A DNA stretch of 13,446 nt from FEN-987 sp035524675 (GTDB taxonomy: Archaea > Thermoproteota > Bathyarchaeia > 40CM-2-53-6): assembly GCA_035524675.1 (NCBI GenBank), contig DATKOK010000050.1:1-13446 (forward strand), given 5' to 3'. The notes under the pieces are model-generated. The model was not told the origin of the DNA. It saw nothing but the letters and a program-made list of their open reading frames with translations, and made no database searches. Shown piece by piece: positions 1-6,141 of the stretch. A program made the translations under genes and the position numbers. Each line of letters begins with the position of its first letter. The first letter of the stretch is position 1.

Positions 1-900
1 TGCTCCCAACGAAGACACCACCATGTAGGTCAACATGATGACGACTGAGGAGAGGAGCAGAACTTTGGGAAGGCTCTTGTTTGCTTCTTTAACTTCACCT
101 GCGACGAAGGTTGAAGCTGCGTATCCGATGTAGGCGAAGTAGGCGCCGATCATAGCGGTTGAGACAGCGGACCAGTAGCTTCCGACATTGGCGTCCATTC
201 CTTGTTTGAGTGCTCCCTGGACGTACATATCTGCTGTCAAGCCTGGAACGCCCTGGGCAGCCCCGAATGTCGCTAGACCGTTGGCTAAAGCCGTCGGGTT
301 CGTCATGGATGTTGCTAGGAGGTACAGGACGTAGAAGGTTAGAATTGCTGGAATCCAGAACATTACTTGTAGCATGTAGCCTGTCATTCTCACGCCTAAT
401 GCTCCGATGAGGGTGAAGAGTATAACGAGGAAGAGACCTCCTCCGAAGAGGAAGACGTCGTTTACTCCGGCCGCTGTGACTCCTACTAATGGTCCGAAGA
501 TGAAGTAAATTCCTTCAAACACAGCAACTGCGATGATCCCAAACGACCATGAGATGCTCAGGAACTCGAACCAGGAGCCAACGAAGGCCCAAAGCGGACT
601 TACAAGCCTTGAGATGACTACGTATCCTCCGCCCGATCGAGGCATAGCTGCAATCAGGATGGCGAATGAGAGTATTGAGAGTATGATGATGATTCCTCCG
701 ATTAGGAACGCCATAACCATCGGGGGCATTCCAGCAATCCAGAGGTTTTCTGGTAGTGGAGCTGCGCCTGTGAACTGGAATACGCGTTTCTGCCATCCGA
801 GACCCATAGTGTTGCAAAGGATGATGATTGCTGCAGTTAGTGGACCGATTTCTCTAACCAGTCCCGTTGCTTTTCTTACGAAGAGTTTCTTTTCTGACAT
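1..900 (-). CDS. APC-superfamily amino acid permease-like transporter (C-terminus cut by window edge)
   Basis: A 300-codon frame is open from an ATG at 898-900 to the window edge, so the C-terminal part is missing. The N-terminus (residues 7-20, FVRKATGLVREIGP) is the short basic cytosolic lead typical of archaeal APC permeases. At least six or seven hydrophobic segments follow, at roughly 20-34, 60-85, 103-132, 150-170, 176-197, 238-262 and 278 onward. The sequence GLVREIGPLTA before TM1 and the GGGYV stretch after TM2 are APC-like. Such proteins import amino acids or related solutes by cation symport or exchange across the cytoplasmic membrane; the substrate cannot be assigned. The second transporter lies upstream on the same strand, 135 nt away. 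A TATA-like stretch in that gap suggests its own promoter. Family call is firm, function is not. Confidence 0.85.
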   Translation of the reverse strand, partial: MSEKKLFVRKATGLVREIGPLTAAIIILCNTMGLGWQKRVFQFTGAAPLPENLWIAGMPPMVMAFLIGGIIIILSILSFAILIAAMPRSGGGYVVISRLVSPLWAFVGSWFEFLSISWSFGIIAVAVFEGIYFIFGPLVGVTAAGVNDVFLFGGGLFLVILFTLIGALGVRMTGYMLQVMFWIPAILTFYVLYLLATSMTNPTALANGLATFGAAQGVPGLTADMYVQGALKQGMDANVGSYWSAVSTAMIGAYFAYIGYAASTFVAGEVKEANKSLPKVLLLSSVVIMLTYMVVSSLGA

Positions 901-933
901 TTTATATCAGGAGTAGGTTGGTCGGCTCATGCA

Positions 934-941
934 GATTTAAC
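934..941 (-). promoter_or_regulatory. Possible TATA box for the APC permease
   Basis: Read on the minus strand this is GTTAAATC, centred about 37 nt before the ATG at 900. A TSS about 26 nt downstream would give a leader of roughly 10 nt. No Shine-Dalgarno motif precedes the ATG, which fits a short leader. This is a pattern call only. Confidence 0.3.
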
Positions 942-980
942 ACTAGTGGTTGCATTGGAGGTTAACATTGAAGTATAGAC

Positions 981-1001
981 ACATTCATGGAACATGGATG
1001 T
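981..1001. repeat. Short hairpin between the two transporter genes
   Basis: Arms ACATTCATG (981-989) and CATGGATGT (993-1001) pair with one mismatch around a 3-nt loop. It sits 35-55 nt beyond the stop of the KimA-like gene and upstream of the APC permease. There is no T-run directly after it on the minus strand, so a terminator role is uncertain. It could equally be a protein-binding palindrome or chance. Confidence 0.35.
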
Positions 1002-1035
1002 TTCACTTGCGGGCGATGTGCGTTTCTTCTCCTAG

Positions 1036-2391
1036 TTACGGTGCGTCTGCTCTTCCCCTACCGTGAATCTGGATGAATATGGCTACGAGGATCGGAATCA
1101 GGAGGACAGCGATCCAAGCACCGTCAAAGAACTTCTCCGTTCCGACAATAATGAAGGTCACTCCGGTTGCGGCTGCTCCTACGCCATTCAAGAGAGCTTT
1201 GAGTCTCCATCCTTTGCCGCGTTCCTGTCTCCAGAGGATCACCATTCCAACTTGTGATAATGTCCAGGCGAGGAAGACACCAACTGCGAAGAGAGGAATC
1301 AACGCGTGACTACTTCCGGCGAAGACTACGATCAGTACCCCGGAGGCGGCTGAAAGGAGCAGGATCCCGTTCACGAAGACTGAGCGAGAATTCATTCTTG
1401 CAAGCCGTTTGGGTAGGTATCCATCGTTTGCCATGACACTCATTAGACGTGGTAGCCCCGCGAAACTGGTATTCGCTCCAACGGTCAGGAGTATCATCGT
1501 GCTCGCTTGGATAATCAAGTAGGCAATACTATTCCCTAACAGGCGATGCGCCAAAGCTGAGAGAATCGTTTCTTGTGGTCCAGCAATCACCGCGAGATAT
1601 TGGATTAGTCCAATGCTGCCTAGAAACAATGTCCCCATCAAGAGTGCCATTACGATCATTGTCTGACCAGCATTCTTTGTCTCTGGAGGCCGAAAGGAAG
1701 GCACGCCGTTACTGATGGCCTCAATTCCGGTCATTGCTGTGCATCCTGTAGAAAACGTGTGCAGCAAAAGCGCGGTGGTTAGCGGCTGGAGAGGTGAACG
1801 AGCGAGAGGCGTCAGAGGAATCACGCCGCCTAGTGATAATCGCAAGCCACCATATCCGAGCATGGGAAGATATGCGAAGAGAAAGATGTAAACTGGAATC
1901 GCCATCACGATACCGCTCTCACGCATCCCTCTCAAGTTTAGGGCCGTAATCGCTCCGAGTAACACAAGTGACAAGACGACCCTGTGAGGCCAAAGTTGAG
2001 GGAATGCGGAGGCGATTGCGTCCACTCCTGTTGTCAGACTGACTGATACGTTAAGCAAGTAGTTCACTATCAACGCCGCGGCTGCAACCAAACCTGGTAC
2101 AGTGCCTAATGTTGTGCGAGCAACCTCGTACGATCCACCTCCACTCGGAAATTTCTGTACCACCTGGTAATACGAGACAGCTAAGATTGCGAGCAGGCCT
2201 GAGATCGCCAAGGCAATTGGCAGAGCATAGGCTAGGCCTACACTGCCCGCGATCACTAACCCCAGATAGACTTCCTGGTCAGCGTAACCAATTGATGCCA
2301 AAGCGTCTGGCGAAAACGCTGCCAGCCCTTCCAGTTTGCTAACGCGCTTTTGCCCAAGCTCCGCGGGTGGTAGCTTGCTTTTTCCGATCAT
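1036..2391 (-). CDS. KimA-like (APC superfamily) potassium transporter homologue lacking the C-terminal cytosolic domain
   Basis: This 451-aa multi-pass membrane protein closely matches Bacillus KimA (YdaO) as I recall it. Shared signatures are SPDALASIGY (27-36), GGGSYEVARTTLG (84-96), TGVDAIASAFP (121-131), STGCTAMTGIEAISN (214-228) and ALIPLFAVGVF (363-373). KimA is a high-affinity proton-coupled K+ importer, so K+ uptake is the likely role. Of the KimA cation-site residues I remember, D29, Y36, Y111, S118, T221 and E224 are kept. The KimA positions D117, T121 and Y377 appear here as N110, N114 and F368. KimA itself is about 600 aa with a cytosolic C-terminal domain; this protein stops after the last TM, so it lacks that domain. 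Start is the ATG at 2391, preceded by a purine-rich GGACGAGG. K+ specificity is inferred; an amino acid substrate is possible. Confidence 0.85.
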   Translation of the reverse strand: MIGKSKLPPAELGQKRVSKLEGLAAFSPDALASIGYADQEVYLGLVIAGSVGLAYALPIALAISGLLAILAVSYYQVVQKFPSGGGSYEVARTTLGTVPGLVAAAALIVNYLLNVSVSLTTGVDAIASAFPQLWPHRVVLSLVLLGAITALNLRGMRESGIVMAIPVYIFLFAYLPMLGYGGLRLSLGGVIPLTPLARSPLQPLTTALLLHTFSTGCTAMTGIEAISNGVPSFRPPETKNAGQTMIVMALLMGTLFLGSIGLIQYLAVIAGPQETILSALAHRLLGNSIAYLIIQASTMILLTVGANTSFAGLPRLMSVMANDGYLPKRLARMNSRSVFVNGILLLSAASGVLIVVFAGSSHALIPLFAVGVFLAWTLSQVGMVILWRQERGKGWRLKALLNGVGAAATGVTFIIVGTEKFFDGAWIAVLLIPILVAIFIQIHGRGRADAP

Positions 2392-2460
2392 GGAGCCGCC
2401 TCGTCCAGGAAAAGGTGGGATGAATAGATTCTGGGGTGACCCTTTGCTCTTAAGCCCAAT

Positions 2461-2498
2461 GGTCAGTAATCGTCCGTCTCAGATCTGTCTTACTGACC
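2461..2498. repeat. 9-bp perfect inverted repeat upstream of the KimA-like gene
   Basis: GGTCAGTAA (2461-2469) and TTACTGACC (2490-2498) are perfect 9-bp complements separated by 20 nt. The spacer contains the palindrome AGATCT (2481-2486). The structure lies 38 nt beyond the stop of the zinc-ribbon gene and about 70 nt before the KimA-like ATG, both read on the minus strand. It could be an operator for the transporter or a 3'-end hairpin for the gene before it. No T-run follows it on the minus strand, which makes a simple terminator less likely. Confidence 0.55.
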
Positions 2499-2535
2499 TG
2501 ACCCGAACCCAAGCGAACCTGTACTGCTTTCTTCG

Positions 2536-2751
2536 TTATCTCCGGAAGAGTGCCAGCACGAAGAAAAGGATCGGGAACATTAACAGGATTGCGAGAAACG
2601 TGTACTTGCGTTTGCGTTCCGAGCGTTTGAATTGATCCTCGCAATTAGGTCCACAGAATTGTTCCTCGAGCGAAATGGGAGTTGAACACATGATGCAATG
2701 TCTGTGCTTTGGAACCGAAGCTTTCTGTTCCTGTTTCATGTACTTTGACAT
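2536..2751 (-). CDS. Small zinc-ribbon protein with C-terminal membrane anchor (DUF2116-like)
   Basis: A 71-aa protein. A basic N-terminus leads into HRHCIMC (16-22), followed by FCGPNC (32-37), giving a C19-X2-C22...C33-X3-C37 zinc ribbon. A charged stretch EDQFKRSERKRK follows, then one hydrophobic helix (about 51-68) and a short FRR end. The layout matches the small archaeal DUF2116 proteins, annotated as predicted nucleic-acid-binding Zn ribbons, here tethered to the membrane with the ribbon probably cytosolic. The frame is open back to 2835, but that extension overlaps the next gene by 31 nt. The ATG at 2751 has a TATA-like box about 30 nt before it, and a second ATG lies at 2739. Molecular role is unknown. 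Confidence 0.75.
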   Translation of the reverse strand: MSKYMKQEQKASVPKHRHCIMCSTPISLEEQFCGPNCEDQFKRSERKRKYTFLAILLMFPILFFVLALFRR

Positions 2752-2777
2752 GGCTAAGTTTCGTCTGTAGTTTGCGC

Positions 2778-2785
2778 TAATTAAG
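2778..2785 (-). promoter_or_regulatory. TATA-like box for the zinc-ribbon gene (short-leader or leaderless)
   Basis: Minus-strand CTTAATTA is centred about 30 nt before the ATG at 2751. A TSS about 26 nt downstream would fall within a few bases of the start codon, the archaeal leaderless pattern. No Shine-Dalgarno motif is seen before that ATG. It lies just beyond the 3' end of the upstream mini-finger gene. Confidence 0.4.
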
Positions 2786-2804
2786 AGTATCTGGCGCGTT
2801 AGGT

Positions 2805-2987
2805 CTACGAGGGGCTGTCGCGCCTCTTTCGCCACAAGCTACCTTCATCTTCAGCCAGCCCAGCATGTCTCCTTTCCCACGCCATATGCAGGTCGTAATC
2901 TTCCTTGCAGTAGAAGTTCTTGCAGTATTGACATTGCTCGAGTTTCTCAAACTCTTTACCACAGGTTGCGCATTTCGGCAATTTCAA
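2805..2987 (-). CDS. 60-aa AN1-like zinc mini-finger protein
   Basis: The ligands run C6-X2-C9-X9-C19-X2-C22-X4-C27, exactly the spacing of the AN1 finger in the protease fusion encoded across the intergenic region. After C27 it diverges: the canonical C-X2-H-X5-H-X-C ending is replaced by H34 and H41 at new spacing, and the final Cys is absent. It ends in a short charged tail (ERRH...WRKRRDSPS). AN1 fingers typically bind zinc and mediate protein contacts; partners here are unknown. The start must be a TTG (2985-2987, or 2979-2981), because an in-frame TAA lies two codons upstream and no ATG precedes C6. It is head-to-head with the 37-aa peptide gene and followed by the zinc-ribbon gene. Confidence 0.65.
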   Translation of the reverse strand: MKLPKCATCGKEFEKLEQCQYCKNFYCKEDYDLHMAWERRHAGLAEDEGSLWRKRRDSPS

Positions 2988-3129
2988 CGCTTATTCTTAC
3001 TCACTGCCAACATTAAAGTGCAACCGTGGGCGCGGCAAGGTTCTCGACCTTTCAACGTGTGATATATTCCTGTTATGAGTTTGAACGGAATTGTTAAGAA
3101 GCTCTCTTGCGTTCTGAACGCCGATCGAC
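2988..3129. promoter_or_regulatory. Divergent promoter region between the AN1-like gene and the plus-strand small genes
   Basis: On the minus strand CACTTTAATG (3011-3020) is centred about 29 nt before the TTG at 2987, so the AN1-like transcript may be almost leaderless. The near-palindrome GATATATT (3061-3068) could serve as a TATA element for plus-strand transcription into the 37-aa peptide gene, about 65 nt before its ATG. No RNA gene is seen here. Confidence 0.35.
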
Positions 3130-3243
3130 ATGAGTTTACTTTCCTACTTTCAGAAGCATCCAAACCGGATTGGGATTACGATCGGCCTGATCCTGCTTGC
3201 AGTAATCGCGGTCTATATAATTCTGAACCAGAAAACGCCTTAG
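3130..3243 (+). CDS. 37-aa single-pass membrane peptide (hypothetical)
   Basis: ATG at 3130-3132, TAG at 3241-3243. The product starts with a polar, basic segment (MSLLSYFQKHPNR). One strongly hydrophobic helix follows (about 14-32, with GLILLAVIAVYIIL), then a short NQKTP tail. The positive-inside rule suggests the N-terminus is cytosolic. No family is recognised. A 57-codon ORF in another frame (3075-3248) overlaps it, but its product is polar and unconvincing. No clear Shine-Dalgarno motif is present; the TATA-like GATATATT lies upstream. The regular hydrophobic-helix design supports a real gene, but at this length chance cannot be excluded. Confidence 0.45.
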   Translation: MSLLSYFQKHPNRIGITIGLILLAVIAVYIILNQKTP

Positions 3244-3386
3244 ACTGACGTTACTCAACCGCGGCCGAGGCTCAATAGGTAGCGCTGACATTTTCCGTCA
3301 TCGTAATCAGCACTAATCAGGCTCAGAATAGAGCAGCAAAGGTTCGGAAATGACCAAAATGTGTCAATTTCTGCTTATGAATCCGA
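3244..3386. other. Intergenic stretch before the AN1-protease gene
   Basis: About 140 nt with no convincing ORF, TATA box or hairpin. A tRNA D-arm-like string, GGCTCAATAGGTAGCGC, occurs near 3269-3285, but the rest does not fold as a tRNA. Confidence 0.4.
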
Positions 3387-4232
3387 TTGAAATTAAAGCG
3401 AGAAGCGACCAAATGGGTTCTGGGACCCTCGAGTTTGAAGTGCGAGATCTGCGGCCTGGATGTTGATCTGCCTTTCAAGTGCAACTACTGTGAGCACTAT
3501 TACTGCCCGGAGCATAGGCTTCCTGAAAGTCACGACTGCAGCGAAACATGGCGAGTGAAAGCAGTAAGGTCCGCGCGAACGGTAATGGCCCCTCCGTTCG
3601 CACAGGAAGCTAAGAGCGTCCTGCTTGCCCCACGATCACGCAAAGGCTTTCGCTTTGGGTCGGCTGAGAAGAAGCATCTGATACTTGGGACAGCGCTAGT
3701 GACGTCCGCCGGAATTTCCTTCTATCTAGGCGCTACGTTCTCTCTTCCAGGATTGATCTTGGCAACTGCGCTTTTCTTAACCGGTTTCATCGTCCATGAA
3801 CTTGCACACAAGTACGTTGCGCAAAGCTATGGGCTATGGGCGGAATTCCGGTTGAACCTAACAGGAGTACTCTTGACAGCTCTCTCGGTTTTTTCACCCC
3901 TCAAGTTCATAGCCCCAGGAGCCGTGGTGATTGCAGGCCCAGCCGATCAAGATAAGATGGGTCGAACCGCCATGGCAGGCCCATTGGTCAATGTTGTAAT
4001 CACGACAGGCCTGCTCGCGTTGATGCCTGCAGTCGGAAGGGGGTCATGGCTTTTTGACGCCATCCTCGCAGGCGCATCGATCAACTCATTCCTCGCAGTC
4101 TTCAACCTCATACCTGTTTCGATTTTCGACGGGCACAAGGTCTACGCGTGGAATCGCAAAGTTTGGGCCGCCCTCTTCGCAGTCTCTCTAGCTATGACAA
4201 TCTATACGACCCTCGTTCTGCATCCCATGTAG
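3387..4232 (+). CDS. AN1 zinc finger fused to M50 site-2-protease-like membrane metalloprotease
   Basis: A 281-aa protein. Residues 19-51 form a complete AN1 finger: C19, C22, C32, C35, C40, H43, H49 and C51. After a linker (52-95) come several TM segments. The zinc-protease motif HELAH is at 137-141 (H137, E138, H141). The third-ligand motif NLIPVSIFDGHK is at 240-251, with D248 as the probable metal ligand. This is the S2P arrangement for cutting substrates inside the membrane. The AN1 finger faces the cytosol and may recruit substrates or adaptors. The start is TTG at 3387: an in-frame TGA lies just upstream (3378-3380), and no ATG occurs before the finger. It is convergent with the 66-aa membrane gene (11-nt gap). 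Substrate unknown; all expected catalytic residues are present. Confidence 0.85.
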   Translation: MKLKREATKWVLGPSSLKCEICGLDVDLPFKCNYCEHYYCPEHRLPESHDCSETWRVKAVRSARTVMAPPFAQEAKSVLLAPRSRKGFRFGSAEKKHLILGTALVTSAGISFYLGATFSLPGLILATALFLTGFIVHELAHKYVAQSYGLWAEFRLNLTGVLLTALSVFSPLKFIAPGAVVIAGPADQDKMGRTAMAGPLVNVVITTGLLALMPAVGRGSWLFDAILAGASINSFLAVFNLIPVSIFDGHKVYAWNRKVWAALFAVSLAMTIYTTLVLHPM

Positions 4233-4243
4233 AGGCTTGAATT

Positions 4244-4444
4244 CTAATCCTTAGCAACTTTCAGTAGCATGAATGTGCCGATCAGGAAAATGGCGAGGGC
4301 CATCAAGGCGATTATTGAGATATCTGCACCCAGCCGGTGATACACCATTCTAGCTATGAACGTCGGAGAAAACATGAGCGCCGCTGCTATAACGACAAGC
4401 AGGGCATCGCGGATGCCCTGTTGTTTTGTTAGGTCAGTTGTCAA
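4244..4444 (-). CDS. 66-aa two-TM membrane protein (hypothetical)
   Basis: A short polar N-terminus (MTTDLTKQQGIR) is followed by two hydrophobic helices, about 13-33 (LLVVIAAALMFSPTFIA) and 43-63 (IIALMALAIFLIGTFMLL), with a YHRLG loop between. The family is not recognised. The start is TTG at 4442-4444: an in-frame TGA lies three codons upstream, and GAGGGTGA (4451-4458 on the minus strand) is a good Shine-Dalgarno site 6 nt away. A strong TATA box lies further upstream. These signals make it a convincing gene despite its size. It converges on the AN1-protease gene. Confidence 0.7.
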   Translation of the reverse strand: MTTDLTKQQGIRDALLVVIAAALMFSPTFIARMVYHRLGADISIIALMALAIFLIGTFMLLKVAKD

Positions 4445-4713
4445 CTGGTTTCACCCTCGTGGGTTGAGCAGGTGCTAGATCTTCGATAAATAAAAGTTTG
4501 ATCGACGTATCCACTGTTGATCGTTTGGTCGCATCTAGCTAGCATTACTTGGCCATTGTAAGCGAAGTTCTGCTGAGCACAGACACAATCTCCTAGAATG
4601 CTGAAGGGCTGGAGGCATGATAGTCCGACTCCAAACTGAGGACAGAAGCACTATTGAGTTGCGTCTGCGGAGAGAACCTCCTTCATTGTTCTTAGTGAAA
4701 GTGCGCCATAGCG
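4445..4713. other. Divergent intergenic region between the 66-aa membrane gene and gdhA
   Basis: About 270 nt. The left end carries the Shine-Dalgarno site and TATA box of the 66-aa gene. The right part contains a 35-codon ORF (4617-4724) preceded by GGAGG, ending TAATG on the upstream in-frame ATG of gdhA; it is probably not a protein gene. Nothing else is recognised. Confidence 0.4.
4487..4495 (-). promoter_or_regulatory. TATA box of the 66-aa membrane protein gene
   Basis: Minus-strand TTTTATTTA is centred 47 nt before the TTG start. A TSS about 26 nt downstream would leave a leader of about 20 nt that just contains the GAGGGTGA Shine-Dalgarno site. Promoter, leader and start are mutually consistent. 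Confidence 0.55.
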
Positions 4714-4763
4714 TTTATACATAATGGTGTTTTGCAAGCTCAACATCAAAATTGCATCGGTGA
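4714..4763 (+). promoter_or_regulatory. gdhA promoter (TATA) and Shine-Dalgarno site
   Basis: TTTATA at 4714-4719 predicts a TSS near 4743. GGTGA at 4759-4763 lies 8 nt before the ATG at 4772. If the TSS is right, the upstream in-frame ATG at 4724 would not be in the mRNA, which decides the start in favour of 4772. Confidence 0.5.
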
Positions 4764-4771
4764 AAAATGAA

Positions 4772-6130
4772 ATGAATGAATACGTCTCAAACCTAATGGC
4801 CCATATCAAGGCCAAGAACCCGGCAGAACCTGAATTTCACCAAGCTGTTCAGGAAGTTGCAGAGTCCCTAAGTGTCGTTCTCGATCGACACCCTGAATAC
4901 CGCAAGGCGAAGATTCTGGAACGAATCCTTGAACCTGAACGCGTCCTTATGTTCCGCGTTCCATGGCAAGATGACCAAGGAACATACCAAGTCAATCGTG
5001 GCTTCCGAATAGAGATGAACAGTGCAATCGGTCCGTACAAAGGAGGCCTCAGGTTCCATCCCACAGTCAACTTGGGAATCCTCAAATTCCTTGCCTTTGA
5101 GCAAGTGTTCAAGAACTCTCTGACAACCCTCCCCATAGGAGGAGGAAAAGGTGGCGCTGATTTTGACCCTAAGGGGAAGAGCGATAATGAAGTGATGCGT
5201 TTCTGCCAGAGTTTCATGAGTGAACTCTTCCGGCACATCGGTCCTGACACCGACGTTCCAGCTGGCGACATCGGAGTTGGTGGCCGAGAGATCGGCTACC
5301 TCTTTGGTCAGTACAGACGCCTTAGAAACGAGTTTACGGGGGTACTGACCGGCAAAGGCCTGAACTGGGGAGGTTCACTGATTCGCCCAGAAGCAACCGG
5401 CTACGGAGCCGTCTACTTCGCTGAAGAGATGCTCAAGACCCGCGGTGAATCCTTGAAGGATAAGGTCGCGCTGATTTCGGGCAGCGGCAACGTCGCGCAG
5501 TACACAGTGGAAAAATTGCTTGACCTAGGTGCCAAACCAGTCACACTTTCCGACTCCGGCGGCTTCATCTATGATGAAGCAGGCATTACTCGCGAGAAAC
5601 TAGCTTTCGTGCTAGAATTGAAGAACGCACGTCGCGGCAGGATCAAAGAGTACGCGGACAAATTCAAGGCTAAGTATGTGCCAGTGGATCCGAAGCTTGA
5701 CTACAATCCGATATGGGATAACAAAGCTCAATGTGCGTTCCCAAGCGCCACTCAGAACGAGATCAACGCCAAGGATGCAGCCAACCTCATCAAGAGAGGG
5801 GTATACGTAGTGTCCGAAGGCGCAAACATGCCGTCCACACTAGATGCAGCAAAATTGTTCCTGGAGAAGAAGATCCTGTACGGCCCGGCCAAAGCGGCCA
5901 ACGCTGGAGGCGTAGCGACGTCAGGTCTCGAAATGTCCCAGAACAGCCAACGCATGAGCTGGACACGCGAAGAAGTGGACAGCAAACTCCACGACATAAT
6001 GGTAAAGATACACAAGAACTGTTTCGAAACAGCCGAACGATACGGCACACCAGGCAACCTGGTCAACGGCGCCAACATCGCCGGCTTCCTCAAAGTCGCA
6101 AACGCAATGCTGGATCAAGGATTAGTCTAA
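4772..6130 (+). CDS. gdhA: Glutamate dehydrogenase, hexameric NADP-type
   Basis: This enzyme interconverts glutamate and 2-oxoglutarate plus ammonia using NAD(P)(H), in the cytosol, linking nitrogen assimilation and carbon metabolism. From the ATG at 4772 it has 452 residues, close to the roughly 447 aa of E. coli GdhA. It aligns with that protein from end to end as I recall it. Key parts seen: GPYKGG (87-92), KN (114-115), the catalytic-lysine segment GGGKGG with K126 (123-128), AGDIGVGG with D166 (164-171), the Rossmann motif GSGNVA (237-242) and KAANAGGVATSG near the C-terminus. SDS (260-262) after the dinucleotide fold resembles the NADP-preferring enzymes. An in-frame ATG at 4724 would add 16 residues unlike the family N-terminus. 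Such a bacterial-like sequence could reflect old gene transfer, but this type is also found in archaea. Confidence 0.95.
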   Translation: MNEYVSNLMAHIKAKNPAEPEFHQAVQEVAESLSVVLDRHPEYRKAKILERILEPERVLMFRVPWQDDQGTYQVNRGFRIEMNSAIGPYKGGLRFHPTVNLGILKFLAFEQVFKNSLTTLPIGGGKGGADFDPKGKSDNEVMRFCQSFMSELFRHIGPDTDVPAGDIGVGGREIGYLFGQYRRLRNEFTGVLTGKGLNWGGSLIRPEATGYGAVYFAEEMLKTRGESLKDKVALISGSGNVAQYTVEKLLDLGAKPVTLSDSGGFIYDEAGITREKLAFVLELKNARRGRIKEYADKFKAKYVPVDPKLDYNPIWDNKAQCAFPSATQNEINAKDAANLIKRGVYVVSEGANMPSTLDAAKLFLEKKILYGPAKAANAGGVATSGLEMSQNSQRMSWTREEVDSKLHDIMVKIHKNCFETAERYGTPGNLVNGANIAGFLKVANAMLDQGLV

Positions 6131-6141
6131 GCGAAACTAGG

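Noticed and set aside
2450..2644. 64-aa minus-strand ORF near the KimA upstream region
   Set aside because: It overlaps the zinc-ribbon gene in another frame and runs through the inverted repeat. Its translation has no recognisable features.
3075..3248. 57-codon ORF overlapping the 37-aa peptide
   Set aside because: The product is polar and low in pattern, with no domain or TM. The overlapping frame gives a much more protein-like TM peptide.
3261..3345. Possible tRNA gene or tRNA relic
   Set aside because: The string GGCTCAATAGGTAGCGC looks like a D-arm and GGTTCG occurs about 60 nt later. However, the D-stem has a mismatch, the anticodon stem is only four pairs with a shifted loop, no complete T-arm forms, and the acceptor ends do not pair.
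4617..4660. C/D box sRNA-like motifs (ATGATAG followed by CTGA)
   Set aside because: The C box deviates from the consensus, there is no terminal stem, and no clear C'/D' pair at normal spacing. The motifs are short enough to be chance.
4849..5271. Antisense 140-aa and 122-aa ORFs within gdhA
   Set aside because: Both are shadows of a strongly conserved gene. Their translations are Arg/Ser-rich without recognisable motifs.
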